Shown: positions 24,701 through 38,070 of the stretch, piece after piece
Numbering within the stretch: the stretch's first letter is position 1
How the letters are laid out: the number at the start of each line of letters is the position of its first letter
Assembly (NCBI GenBank): GCA_947846985.1
Contig: CANTUZ010000005.1
Location: forward strand, 11,402,001 to 11,466,000
Length of the DNA: 64,000 nt
DNA from: Fratercula arctica
Taxonomy: Eukaryota > Chordata > Aves > Charadriiformes > Alcidae
Direction: 5' to 3'
Made by a program: the position numbers and the translations under genes
Notes under the pieces: generated by a model
Databases searched by the model: none
What the model saw: only the letters and a program-made list of their open reading frames with translations
Told to the model about the DNA's origin: nothing

Positions 24701-27700
24701 TGCTCACCTCACCCAAGTAATAGTTAACAGCATATTAAAAGACCCTGCTTAGAAAAGAAGGCATTTCCACACAGGTTACTTTGCAGATGTTTAACATCTA
24801 TTTCTTGATTGGGATTTTCCTGAGAGTGCCCCAGAAGACCTGGAGATAAGAGCTCAGGCAGGACTTGGTGCTTCTGCACGTGCTCATGAGCAAGACACAC
24901 CAGGGACCTGCTCCCTCAGGTGAGGTAAGGCAGTGGCTGACACTGGCACCCCAGGAGCCTGGGAACCATGAGCTGCCTCCAGCCCTGTCCTACAGGAAAG
25001 CACTTTTGAATTTCACCAGGAAGCCCCACACCTCTTCATGTGGCTGTGGTCAGTGGCTACCTCCCTGCTGCTGGGAGAGGCAATGCAGGGAGCAGGTGAA
25101 AGCACAGCCATACCTGTCTGGCATTGGTACATCCACGTCTCTTATCCCATACCCATGCAGGAAAGTCTATACACCCTTAAGGACTTTGCTGCTTATGATT
25201 TCAGACCCTGTAAGACAGGCCCAGGGTTGACTGATCATCCCAATGTGGCTACATTATAACAGCAGAAAGCATCAGCATCAGGGGTAGAAGGGCTTCAAAT
25301 TTTCATTGCCACCATCATCTAAAACTCACACTTGAGGATAAATTTATTTCCATCTCACAAGGTGAATTTAAGATTGAGCATATGCTTATGCTTGAATTTA
25401 AAGCAGAGCTATGCTTTCTACTCATTACTTCTTTGGGATAAGAAGCTTCTCTTTAAATAATATAACAAATATAAATTAACATAATTTCATAAAAGTATCA
25501 AGAGTATTTCCAACCAGCTCCTTAAGAAGTACAGTGTATTTATTGTTGTACATCAAGGAGCAAAAAAAGATAGACTAAGATGCAATGAGGAAAAATATAC
25601 ATGAAAGGCAAAAGATAACGTTGCATACACTCACAGAGAGTAATTATTTGGAAAGTTTCAAAGGAAAGAAAGTGGGTTTTAAACTTTTCAGTATGATGAG
25701 AACATCATCTTGGCATTTAATGCTTCTGATAACATGTTGTTCCATCAATCAGTTATTTATAAATACCGTGCCAAGTTTACGTGCATTTACATCTGGCCAT
25801 GTTGAGATAGTTTTAGAAAAAAAAAATCAGTATTATGGATTTTTTTCTTAATAAGCTTCACTTGTGCCTGTAATTTTGTACATCTGTGTTTCGTGAATAT
25901 TCCAGCAAGCACATTGCTGGCACACAGGGCCACCAGATCTCTTTTTATAGTTCATTAGAACCAACAGAAAAAAACACAATTTGTTCATAAATATCAGGCA
26001 AAGAGATTTAGGTGAAATCCAGCAAATACCTTACTCATAATGAAGTATTTGCCAGGATCTAGGTTCATGAGATGTGGCTGCCATGAAGACTGCAGGGGTA
26101 GTATTTGCATGCTAACATGACAAACCCATCGTGCTAAACTATGCAAAACTGTATGTTCCATGCAAAACACAGAAGGGGCAGCTTTACACCTTAACAGTAG
26201 CAAAGTCTTGAAAGATGTACAGAATCTCCAGTCTGCTAAGCCACATGCTGTTACTTGCTTAAGAAAGAAAAAAACAACAGTGTATCTGTCTGGAAATAGA
26301 CTGCTCACCTAAAGCGAAATTCTTAGTTGCAATCTTGCTTATCCACTTCTCTCATCTCAAGCAGCACGTAAGGGTCTCCCACTGGTAGAAAGCAACAAAC
26401 CCAGGTGACCTAATAGAAGTGAAATTAGTGAAATTTGAAAATTGGCAGTTAAGGTTTTGATCACCAATTCTTAGTGATCCATGCAGTGACACTTTTTCTT
26501 CAAGTCTTCAAGGAATTCTTATAATTTGCATGTCATGCCTAAGGAAATTAGGGGGTGAATTCCTATGTAAGAATGAGAGGAAGTTGTTGATCTCATGGAG
26601 TTTGCAACCTCTTGTGTTAAAGGTAGTCAAATACCCTCTAACTTCAGGCTGGCATTATTCCTAAACTATAAAATGAATCTGTGAACTGCAAGATGGTGTG
26701 ATTTACTTACCAGTATATGAATTAAGAAACTGATATAATTTCTTACCTATAGATATTTCCTAGACCCATATTATTACACTGCAGATATTGGTGGAGAGAA
26801 ATTACTATGGAAATGATTCAGGGACTTCAGAGAGTGAGATATAATTTTATTTTTTCAAATAGAAAATTGCTCACATCTAGTTCGTTTAGACATAGTCAAT
26901 ACATTCCAGCACATCACATTATACGCAACAATGACAGTGCCAAGGACTTAAAAATGAACACATCTATTATAAGTTAGTGAGTCAATTTAAAGAAAAGACT
27001 GAGCAGCAAGAAGTCTCATAACCAAACCAGTGTTTAAATACATTTCTAATGGAAGCCAACCATATCAAATTGACCTGTGAACAGTGCACATAGCTTCTCT
27101 TTTTTTTTTCCTCCTTCCTCCTCTACTCTCATGATACATGAAGACCTGCTTTAAATTACTTAAGAGTTTATTAATTTTCTAAATCACTTTCACAGTTCAT
27201 TTTTGGATATAATATTGTGAGGTACTTAATATCAGTCAGGGTAACAGCAACCTGACAGGTTTTTCCGCCTAAGAGTGGACACACAGTTTTGGGTGGAGCA
27301 TGTGTTATGACCACATGGCATCCAGAAAAGCATCTTTTTAGTAAAGAATATTTTTGAGGTCCATAAAATGCTGATGGCTCTCAGCTTCTGTTGACTCTAA
27401 TACTCTCAAGAACTCAAATCTTTGGAGCTGAAAGGAAAGTACTCTTTCACATTTGGTTTTATGGCAAACAGGTATCTGCTGTAAACTAAAATCTCAGGGC
27501 TTATATACAATTCAGAGCAACCCGAACCTGACCAACTGCAGCATGTGCATCTCCTCCGGGCAAGCAGTCTGGACTTTGGTAGAGGAGGGCAATCTCCTCC
27601 TTGGGACTAGGAGCATCATGTGTGCCCGAGGCTGCCCTTCTTCCTCCTCTTTGTACAGCAGCAACACTAAGACTTTATAGATTATGAAAGTGGGGTGAAA

Positions 27701-28260
27701 AAAACAATCCTTGACTGATATAACTGGAGGTTTCTGCTGAGTTCCCCTCTTGTGCAAAGCATTAAGAAGTTTGCTTTAAAACTTTCTAAAGCTACCTTGA
27801 AAGCATTATGACTCTTCATTTTCTACAGAAAACTGTGATAGATGTTCTAGACAGTCTTGTTCTATGGGATTACATGAGGCCTCTGGGAACAGTGATAAAG
27901 TAAAAAAATTTTCTGCACAAAACTGGAAATACCAGCAGATCTCCACAGCGAAAATGAAAATATTTACTGCTGCCCTGACTGCTCCTACTTTGTGTCAATC
28001 TCAAGTAACAGCTAGTTAAAAGAATAAAAAAAGAATAAATCGCTGCAATCCATCTCAATAAAAATGTAATCTGAAGATCAGGTATGCTTAGCCTATGAAT
28101 GACAGGGAAAAAACAGAGTCTGATGGTAATTTTGGAACACATTCAAAGATTCTGCTATGTCTTTCCACTGTGATGAAAGACAAATTATATAGTTAAAGTC
28201 CTGCATGTTATGTTTTAAGGGTACCCCTTCCAGTTATAGTAACTGAGAATGTTATTTAAA
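21760..28260. other. Intergenic region between MICAL2 and PARVA
   Basis: About 6.5 kb between the probable MICAL2 3' end and the PARVA promoter. It is AT-rich apart from a mildly GC-rich shoulder up to about 22000 and another at 24850-25140. No exon, RNA gene or recognisable transposon was identified. Open frames are short (the longest is 121 codons) and have no splice or codon signature. Confidence 0.5.
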
Positions 28261-28261
28261 A

Positions 28262-29994
28262 ACCTTAACTCATATTTTATTAATAATTATTTACCAAATC
28301 GATAAAGCTATCTACTCTACTATATACAGCTTTACCTATACATAGCTGTTACAAATACATATTTATCAGTCAAAATCAGAGACAACATACAAACTGAAAA
28401 ATGTAACCAGACACTGTTATCCACTTTAAACAGTCTAATAAATAAATATAAATACATAAATATTGCAGAACCATAGTATATTCCTTGCCCAGTAGAGGTA
28501 TATTATTTATCTGTGGTCAATAATAAAATCTTGTTTTAATCTTTAGAAAGGTTATTTTAAATTTTTTACAATACAGCAAAAACTTAAGATCATTCATAAA
28601 TTACCGTGACAGGATCCAGTGTGTTTGTTACCCTACAAGTACTTACCAAGAGGTTTTTTTTAGTTTAAAGCTTTTGTAACAGGAATGCTCCTAGCTTTGG
28701 CTGTACCATAGGCAACCGCTGCAAATTAGCACCATTCATGAAATAACGAGAACATCAAATCTTCTCAGAGCACCAGGTAAAATGATATTCAAAAAGAAAC
28801 AGTCTTTCAGTTTCTCCTCATTTTTTCAGTTTGAAAATGTAGTGCATCATACATACAGTTGGGAATACTACTAATCTTAAATTGCAGAATTATCTCAGAT
28901 TTAAGAAAGTACCTAAATTACACCGAATACTAAGGAGAACTTTTGCATACCTGCTTTGCCAGTATCTACAAATGCATGTATAAAAAAGATAGGAGATGGT
29001 TCCTTTAAGCAAAAAAATATGCATATATATTCTTGATCAGCAAGATAAATGTAGTTTAAATACAGCAACAACATTTTCTATCAAATGTTGACATTACAAA
29101 CTCAACATTTTTTGCAATGCTTCTGAGGAATTATTCTCAGGGAGATCTTTAATTGCTACATCATTCATCACATTCTATGATACTATTTGTGATGTATTTG
29201 ATCAAGCAATTGTAAAGCAGTTAGTCTGGATTACTATTTTTAAATTATCATGTAGCGTATTTTAGAGAAGACCTTAATCTGTGACATATACAAAAGCTTT
29301 TTTGAGCATGCAATAGTCTTAAGGGTAGCCACCCCTTTGATAATCCCTTGCCATTTTACAAAATGTAGGGATTTAATATTGCTTTAACTTCTTGTTCAAA
29401 AATACACAGTGCATTAAAACTTACAAATACCTGGAAAATTAATGACTTACATTGCATTTACAGTAGTTTTAATGAGTGCTTATATGTAGTTATTAGTCAA
29501 ACGACCCTTCCTCCACCAGAAATAAAATTTAAACTTATTTTTAGATGAGATGCTTGCTTTCTGACCTTTAAATAGTTCAACATGGGTTGGCTGTGCCAAA
29601 ATATTAACAAAACCACATACAAATTCAGGCAAACAGATGGAAGCAATGCCGTCTCAAAAATACTAAATGATGTCATCGTGTTTCTCAGGAACTCTATTCT
29701 CAGCATTAAAACAAAATTCCAAGAAAACAACAGAGCTCTGATTTCCCTTTCACAGACCCTAATGCCCATCAGACAGGTAAATTCAGTCCTATTCTGTATT
29801 TCGGTGATCCTTTAAGCTGGTAGTAAAATGACTCACTCCAGTAGAAGCAAAAGAACTGCTTAAGAGCTTTTGATAACAGAACAGCACATTTCCCAAATAG
29901 ACTGATATTAAATTTGAATTCCTTCATTTTTCAGAAGACTGTATCTCCATTATTACAAATATTGCTGAAATCATGTTTATTTGCATGTGGCTGT
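28262..29994 (-). other. Probable MICAL2 3' UTR (extent uncertain)
   Basis: The sequence after the stop codon is AT-rich with no sustained open frame. Minus-strand AATAAA hexamers occur at 29981-29976, only 14 bases past the stop, and at 28281-28276, about 1.7 kb downstream. The second is a more usual place for a polyadenylation signal. An octamer ATGCAAAT on the minus strand overlaps the first. The real 3' end cannot be fixed from the sequence alone. Confidence 0.35.
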
Positions 29995-30179
29995 TTAAAT
30001 CCTGCTCATCTGATAACCTCTAGATAATATAATGCTTTCAAAGTGTTCGTCTTCTGCTTTTTCTTTCACTCTTTGCTCCTCTAAGGTAGACACGAGTTTG
30101 TCTCTTTCTTCAACGACTTTCATCATCTCAGTAAAAATTTCATCCTCCTCATTCAGATCCATCTCATCTTTAAGGCTGT
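29995..30179 (-). CDS. MICAL2: MICAL2 terminal coding exon, end of bMERB domain, stop codon
   Basis: The acceptor is tgatcttttag above 30179. The 185 coding bases complete an Asp codon and then give 60 residues and TAA at 29997-29995. The peptide SLKDEMDLNEEDEIFTEMMK is followed by VVEERDKLVSTLEEQRVKEK and ends HFESIILSRGYQMSRI. The E-(L/M)(L/M)KVVE-RD-LV--LEEQR--EK-ED motif is the last helix of MICAL bMERB domains, and the short tail after it has the expected length. All residues needed for a complete domain appear present. Confidence 0.92.
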
Positions 30180-32406
30180 CTAAAAGATCACAAGAGGTTA
30201 AAATTCAGATCACTCTGTTGTTCCACTTTGCATTATAACTGTTGGTGTACAGGTTGAATTAATATTATAGTCAATGACAAATGAAATCAATAGCAGTTAA
30301 TATTTTTCATGTTACAGTTCAGGGAAAATTTCTCCTACATTTGGGCCATTTAAGGCTCCTAATGTCTAGAGTAGATCTTGTAGCAAAACTTAGATTGGAA
30401 GGGGTAGGAAAAGCACAACTTGTTTATAAAAACATTTAAGCTGGAGTTTAAATTTAGTTTTTACAAAGTAAAAAGCTCAACCACGAAACATAGTACCTGT
30501 AAGAAAAGGGAAAGTATTTTTCCGAAAAAGTATTGAAAACTGCTGTTGACTTACAATACACATACTTAGAACACAACAGGATATTTTGGGATATCCTGTT
30601 GCAGGGGAGGTAACCCCCCTGCATTCCTCCTTCCCATGCTGTCTTTTCTAATACCAAATAAAAGGACAAGCCCAACCTGTAATCCCAAGTACCTAAAAGC
30701 AGTTCCAAAATACTGTAGTAACCAATAATGCTACAGTTAACATAAAAGCAGATAACCTCTTCTGTGTTTGTGTGGTTGAAGAAAATTACTTTCTGTTGCT
30801 GCCTATCATCACGTGTTAGCTGGATGTTGCTGTCTGCACAGCACAATTAGTAGAATTACATATGTGAGTGCTTCTCATCCAGTTCAGTGTAAAACTGGGC
30901 AGGTTAGCTTAGCCGTCTTCACTAGAAGTCAGATGAGAAGATCTCACAAGTTGCATTTTGCTGGCTGAGCTGCACTCGCAGAAGAGCACAGGAGGAAGAG
31001 CCTCAGACACTCTGGTCCTTTTTGGAGCCAGCAGGGACTCGTATGGGCACGGTCCGTCACTGTGAGCTGCAGCGCACTCTCCCCTTTCACTTACCATCAA
31101 TGGCCATTTTCTCTCTCAGCTTTTGTTCCAGCCTGCTTTGGTGGTCCTCCAATTCTAGCTCTTGGGCTCTAGGTACAATAAAAAGTACGTTAAAGAATAA
31201 GCTTTTTTTCAGTAAAGATCTATACAGTAATATTTTTTCAACCAAGAAATTCTGTGTTCTGTTTATCTAGTATTTTCTCCTCATTGGCAGTCAAGGCTAA
31301 AAGCTTTGCCTGTGCCCTCATTGCCACAGCAATCCCAGAAGTACCACTCCCACCTCTTGCATTATGTATCAGATTAAGCCCCCTCATACACTGCAACCCT
31401 TAAGGCTTTAACCAGCTGTGCTTTGCTGGTGGCACCCACAATGTGACTCTGGAAAGGACTGAACACTGCCACACACAAAGGGCCCTGCCAGGCCCTCTGC
31501 ACAGGAATGGATCCTGAGGCAAGGGAATTAACACATGTGAACACACCCAGACAACAACATTTTGTCCCCTGCAGTGATAAAAGCAGCTTGCTTTTGCTTT
31601 TTCAACTGCTTTGCAGACAGCATGAGCAGGAAGGATTGCTACCACAACACCCAATGACAATCGAAGGGGAAAGAAAAGGTTTGGCCCCTGGCAGCATCAG
31701 CGCAGCTGGGGAGAAACTGAGGTGCAGCCAGAGCTAGTGGCTGGGCTGCAGGTCCGCACACAGCGCGGGGCTGGCTGAGTGATATGGAAATGATAAATGG
31801 CAATGAGCAGCCTGCACTGGTGTGAAATGCAGGGGCGAGTAATGACTGCTACAGCTCTCATCACCTTCCCACATTGTCCAGAAATACTGGAGAAAATAGC
31901 TGAGAGTCACCTCTGCCTAACTGTTGAGTGCGTTTCCAAGGAGGCGAGGTGAGGGAGCTACAGCCAATATTGTTTCCATCAACCACAAATAGTGGCATCT
32001 GAGACGGTTTTTATTTGCTTGGTGTATCTGCTTGTTTCACCACTGTAGTGAATTCCTAGATCTTTTCGCTTATGTCCAATAAAAACTGAGATAAATTTGT
32101 CAGACTATTTTTCTTCCACATGAGAGTATGCCCCAGTGCTCATTAGACCTACATTATATAAAGGCAAAGCATGTGTATGCTATACTAGTTTAGAGCATCA
32201 TATATGATTGAAATAATTGAGACACTATGAGAGGGAAGGACGAGGAGGGCTCAACTGAAATTCTGTGTTCAAAACAGATTGTAGCTACTCTGGGTATGTT
32301 TATTCCCCAACAGTCTCAAACTGCAGCACGCAGCAAGGTGTCCAGGTGTAACGTGAGTACACTTTTCCCCTCCCCATCTTTAGTACTAATGCTTGACCTC
32401 ACTTAC
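30180..32406 (-). other. Two short MICAL2 introns (30180-31094 and 31169-32406)
   Basis: These introns separate the last three coding exons. They hold no repeat or further coding sequence that I can support. A moderately GC-rich stretch lies at 31400-31760. Confidence 0.6.
31095..31168 (-). CDS. MICAL2: MICAL2 exon, bMERB domain
   Basis: This 74-bp exon has acceptor tattgtacctag and donor gtaagt. One base completes an Ile codon; 24 codons follow (AQELELEDHQSRLEQKLREK then MAID) and one base is left. The ELELED-Q-RL-Q-LRE-M stretch continues the coiled coil of the bMERB domain without a break from the 32407-32506 exon. Confidence 0.9.
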
Positions 32407-32506
32407 ATAATCAGGAGCTCAGACTCATAACGCATTAATTTATTCTTCTCCAGGACCAGCTCAAACCATTCATGTAGCATCTGAGTTTCATCCTTTGTGC
32501 CTGAAT
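32407..32506 (-). CDS. MICAL2: MICAL2 exon, bMERB domain
   Basis: This 100-bp exon has acceptor tgttttaaacag and a consensus donor gtaagt. It completes an Asp codon, then codes [20 protein letters not shown] and [12 protein letters not shown], leaving two bases. The EWF-LV--KN-L-RYESEL block is the most conserved central part of the MICAL bMERB domain, involved in Rab binding in family members. Confidence 0.92.
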
Positions 32507-35500
32507 CTGTTTAAAACAGGAGAGTTAAGCGTGCATTACCAGCTTTCCTTCCAATGCTCTTACCACTTGGGTTCACTTTAGTCCTCATTTGTAAGCCTAG
32601 GTAAGTCCAAATGTAGATTTTTTTTGCTGTATGTAACTTAATATCAGTAATGTCTGGATATAACAGGTATAACATTCCTGTCTACATTCTGTTCAATGTT
32701 GTAGTTTATTACAGTTAAAGGTGCATTAGATTTTAAAACACATTTGTTTTGGAAGTTAATTTTTTTCTTTCTAGTAATCATATGGACTTTCCTTTTTTAA
32801 TGGGCATGTTTTCTTCTTCTGAGTTCTGCCTTTGATAACATAGTTTGTCTGTTGATAGTGGACTCCAGCAGCTGAACTATACGTATAAATGTATATCCTA
32901 TTAACACAATCAGACTTCAGGAGGTACATGCTGGCAAGTATCAGCTTTGCCCCTGCTTCCAGTGAGCATCAGACACACAGTAAAATCCTCTACAAATTTC
33001 CATTCATTTGCCAGCTGGCCTCTAAATCTGTATCTGGTTTGAGTGACAGGAAAGGCTGTGGGACAGGACAAATCTATTATTACTGGGTGTTTTTTTAACA
33101 CTTTGCGCTAGGGCATCACTGGTAGGCATTATACAGACATGAAACACGAGATGGTCTCTCTCCCAAAGAGCTCACAGCTTGACTCTGCCTGGCTGAGGAA
33201 GAGAAGGGCTTCCTCTCTCACCAGGTGAGGGCCTTTACTGCTCCTAAAATGCCGCCTGTAGAAAAATATTTGGCAATGAAGAACCCCTGGGTGTTTTCAA
33301 GTGGCAAGTCAGAGCACATACGTATTTCTTTTCCTTGCTGTCCTTTTTAACACACTCATCACTTCACATTTTGCATTCATTTTCACACAAAACAAAACCA
33401 GCCCACCACCTTTTGATGCAGAATTACAGCAGCAGCGATGGCACTGCGAACATGCCTCCCACGGTGTCTGCTCTGACTATCCGCCCTCTGTTGACACAAA
33501 ATAACGATCACTTGTAGGAAGCAAATATCTCACACTACTCCGGGTTGAGGCAACAATTTAGGTGACAGGCTGACCCCTTCAGAAGCATAATACCAACAGC
33601 CAGCCCGTGCTCCTGCCTCAGCACATGGTAGTTGCCCACCCTACTACACTGCCACCGCTTGTTGTAGGCAGGGTCGGCCAGACCTGGGACAAAGCAACAG
33701 GAGGTGTCACAGGCAGGGGAATGCAGGGCTCTCCTCCTCAGTCCTTGCATCACACTGCTAGATAACCAAGCGTAGCATCCCCATAAACCAGCCTGGCTGT
33801 TTTCTGTGAATGAAGACTCATGTGATTTCTCCTGCTTTAAGGACTGCACCTTTATTTCAGACTGAGCACTGAAATTTAAGCCCAAAGGTCTCAGGTTCAA
33901 GCTCCACAATTACAAGGGTATCATTAAACTAGGTTACCAAGTAGAGAGATAACCAGAGTCCTGGACAGCTCAGCACTATTTCGGATGCCTTTCTGTTGTC
34001 ATTTTGGCATGCACTCTGTTCTCAGCCCAGGAATTACCTTCTTGCCTCTACTGCCTCAGCTGTCCCTCACTTTAATGTCAAAGCCAGGAGCTGACTCCAT
34101 TCAAGAACAGCAGTTTAAAGCCCATCTCCTTGGGGCAGTAATGATCTTACCTGACAAAGCCCTTTAGCAATCTTCCTGAGCAGGAGGGAAATTGCTGGGT
34201 GTTTGGGATCACCAGCCCATTTGCATGCCTTCACCAGGCACTGTCAGCTCAGAGAGCCCAGGTCACCTCCTGCCAGTGTCGGAGGAATTACATGTGCCCC
34301 CATGCCGAGGACAGGAGCCAGGCTGGCTTGGGTGCAGTTCTGCGATTTCTCATCAGGATTTGACCCCAATATGAAGTTACCATGAAATGTGAGATTAAAG
34401 CAGCAGGAGAGGGCAAAGAAATCTTGGTCCAATTTCTACCTGATTCCATTAAAACTTGCCAGTAACAGATGTTTCCTGTGGGTTCTTCCAGGTCAGCAAG
34501 CGGTGATAAAAAAAAAGAAGTCTTGTCAGAGTGACTGCTGGAGCAATTCTTGCTGGGATGAGTCAATGGTAACTTCTCGCAGATCCAATGCAGGCACGCA
34601 GCATTAGTATTCAGAGCCTTAGGTCTTCATATGCCACCATCAGAAGTTATCACGAAAATTTGATCTATCTTACCATCAGTAAAATCATTGCAATTGCAGG
34701 TATGCATATGTCCTGCACACACACAGAGGGTTACTATTCCGTTTGCTGTTTTCTTGATTAGGCAAAAATATTCTTTTTTCTTTTTTTTTTTTCTACATTT
34801 GCTCTTTAAACTTTGAAGTCTCTGTATCTCCAATAAAAGACTCTGTATCATAGGTTGATTGAGGTAATCAAAAAGTAACGCACTTCTCAAAAATGCCACC
34901 CATTTTAGCAAAATCCTCACTGCAAGGTGAAATAAAAATAGCCCTTGTTTTTCCTCTTTTTCCATCCCACAGAACACCCTTCCAAGTGTCCCCAGGAGCA
35001 TTTTCCCCCTGAGCTTTTCGAATGTTTGTTAATAATAATGTTAATTGTTATTTAACTCTGACGGAGTGCTTTATGCCTTCCAAGGGCAGAACAAGCCAAT
35101 GAAGTCCTTTGCGTAACGCAGTACGACAGATCTTTTTAAAGGTTAGAGGGAAAACAATTTAAGAGTTTGTTCTGGGAGCCACACCGGCATTTTCTTACAG
35201 CATTGCTAAAGCAAAATTTTCCTCCTGGTTTACACAAGTCTCCTTTAACCTGGATAAAGTCAGATATTCTTCTAATTACATCATAGTAATTTCTATATTC
35301 ATCACTTTTGAGGGAATGACAGGCTTTGGAGTGCTCTCAAAACCTCAACCTTCTATTTTCCAGAGTGATGCTATGCTGTCCCTCCTTACAGCAGTCACAC
35401 CATAAAGGGGGCTTGGCCAGTTTGCGCTCTTTTGGGAACAGCTAAACCTCATAGTCCTTATTCCTACAGGTTTTCAACTGATCTCTTTTGACTCTGCAGA

Positions 35501-37976
35501 AAGTTTTGAGAAACCTTGAATATGCTCCTTATGAAATAAAAAATTAGCTGCAACATGTGCAGATATTTGTTCACCTTCCAAAACATGAAGACATTTCTTA
35601 ACATTCTCTCAACACAGATTTTCTTCTTTGGCATCATCCTTCATGATTTGTTTAGTTCAACTGATCGGTTATGCTAATTTCAGTGGAAAACGTGTTTCAA
35701 GATTTTTATTTCTGTATTTTCTTGTAGGCAGAAGATCTCCATAAGCCTCCACAAATGTCAGTGAAAAACAAAGCAACGGTACATCAATGATTTATTATCT
35801 GGCATTTCAAACCAGAATAAAGTAAATAACGGGCATGAAAAATTATTCGTAGGACTGATATTATTTCTTTTTTTTTTAATTTTATTTTTTAATGCATGAA
35901 TTGTTGTCACTACAATTAGAAGATCATCAAAGCCTCATTTTGCTCATCAGTCTTTATAGCAGCTGTTTCACACCCACGCATGTTCTCTCCTAATTTGGTT
36001 GAGGAGCTAATGAATAACTGCCCCTAACAAAGGGGCCATTCATCCCAGGCTTACAGAATTATTAGAGGAGAGTTGCGTAAATGTCACTGAAGACCAGTGT
36101 TTGCAGGCCTGTCTCTAAATTTGGTTATTCACAACCTTTGCAGCTCAATATTATTGCTGAACTGTGATTGTTTTCTAATTACCTTAATAATACCTATTAA
36201 ATCACTTGAATTGCATAAGTGCAGACCTCCTTAAATACAACTTAACCTAATAAACACTGGTCATTCATTAAACAATAATGCTCATTATTTTTAAGAAGGT
36301 TGAACAGAATATTAAACTCACTGATTCCTGCATCATTACATGTACGTTATTACAAGCAACAAAGCACTCACATTTTGTTTGGGAAACTTACAGCTTCATG
36401 CTTTTGCACCAGGAGAGTTATTGAGAGACAGTAACATCCTACGTTTCAGTATCTGCCCTATTTGTAACTGGCCACCTACACACAAGCAATCAACAATCAA
36501 CGGGGAGAAAAAAATAGTACTTTCACCTTAATGAGGGCAATCCAATTACTAAGGATGGGGAGAGAATGAGAAGCATCAATCTCTTGGCAGACAGCCTTCT
36601 TTAGGAAATACGATTGTCAAAACAGCAAAAACAAGAGGTGGCTCTAGGCCATTTATCCCAGTATTCCGTGTCTATCCCAAGAGCTAGAAGCCTCTTGTCC
36701 CTCTATATTTTTGACATTTCCAAAATACATCCACCCTTAAACAAATCAGCGGTAAAGAAAAAAGCTAATACTCCAAATCCTCAAAGCCTTTTTAACAGAC
36801 TTTCTCAAAGGCAGTAAGGTGGGTGCCATTTGATAAATGGTTATGTTTTCACTTAAGGGAAAAAAAAAAAAGAAAAAATGCTGGCCTTTTAAATAACATT
36901 AGAAATAGGTTGGCACTATCAGTTTTAGGAAATCAGTTAATAAAAGGTTGAACAAATGATCTCTTGCTGAACTGATTAGCTCAGTGTTAGAATAGGGGCG
37001 ATAACTGCTAAGAAATATGGCATTTAAAAACCTGGCATGTAGAGATTGTGCTGGGTTGCCTAGCTAAGACAACAACAAGATCAGGTGCCAAAATATAGCT
37101 AGGTTTTCAGTGTTGTACAACTGCCTGTCATGAAAGCACGAGGCTCAGCTTTCTAAAACAGAGGTAAATAAAGATGCGTTTGCAATCGGGCTGTCAGCTC
37201 CCCAGAATCCTTTCAGCACGGAACTGCAGCCCCCTCTGAAGTCCATTACATGCATCGTTCACAATCCCATCCCCGTTTTGAGCCTGGCAGGAGCCCCCAG
37301 GTGTCCCATCTCTCTGCAAGAGGTCTCCCCAGCTTCACCCCATGAGCGCTGGGGAGCTTTCGTAAGGCTGGGCTGGTGGGAGGATGCCACATCCTGGGTG
37401 ATTGGGATGGTTGGTTCAGGAGAGTGAAAACCTTGCCTCTGACCAGGGCCAGGATGACGTCCCTGTTATCTTCTGCCCACTGGGGGAAAGGCTGTGTGGT
37501 GCAGGTCTGTGTGCCTGCATGCTGCTGTTGCGATAGCATGGCCACCAGCTATAATCATGTTAATGGCATTTCACACTCTGGGAGAAGTCATTAAGGACTC
37601 TGTTACTAGGCACGGGCTGCTGCTGGCTCGGTAACCGAGATACAACTCCTGGAAACCTCACTGGTTCCCTCCAGAAAATGAAATTGAGCTCAAGATGGGA
37701 TTTTTAAAAATGGGGGCAGAGGGGGGAAATGTAGATTCAGGTTCAATAGCAAGGCAAATAATTCCACATTTGTGCTAGCCAACAGAAATTTATAGCACTC
37801 AGTATAAAGGTGCTTGACGTAACAGAGTTTGAGGAAATGGATAAACAGTGATTTTCATTCTTCCAGTTACTCTTTTGTTTCAGAGCACTGAACTCTTTTT
37901 CTATGACAATCATTAAAACCCCTCTGCTTTTAAAAAGGTTAAAAAACCACCATCAAACAAACACTGCTTTATTTAC
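32507..37976 (-). other. MICAL2 intron within the bMERB coding region
   Basis: A 5.5-kb intron with consensus donor and acceptor. Open frames of 60-124 codons inside it (for example 33535-33909 and 34627-35001, both minus) have no matching splice phases or protein similarity I recognise. No transposon was identified here. Confidence 0.6.
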
Positions 37977-38070
37977 CTGATTCTCCTCTTAGTTCTCTCT
38001 CCAGTTTGACACCAAAAATCTCCAGAGCTCTTTGTCGTTCCTCCAATTCTTCTAGTTGGCGCTGGATTGC
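37977..38070 (-). CDS. MICAL2: MICAL2 exon, bMERB domain
   Basis: This 94-bp exon has acceptor gattttgcag and donor gtaaat. It codes [20 protein letters not shown] and then [11 protein letters not shown], leaving one base. The [16 protein letters not shown] heptad pattern followed by GVKLE-LRGE is diagnostic of MICAL bMERB domains. An LTR lies in the intron upstream of it (38914-39475). Confidence 0.9.

Noticed and set aside
33535..33909. 124-codon minus-strand frame in the 32507-37976 intron
   Set aside because: The flanking bMERB exons join perfectly in phase and in protein sequence without it.
33880..33910. ggttcaagctcc resembling a tRNA B box
   Set aside because: No matching A box, cloverleaf or terminator was found around it.
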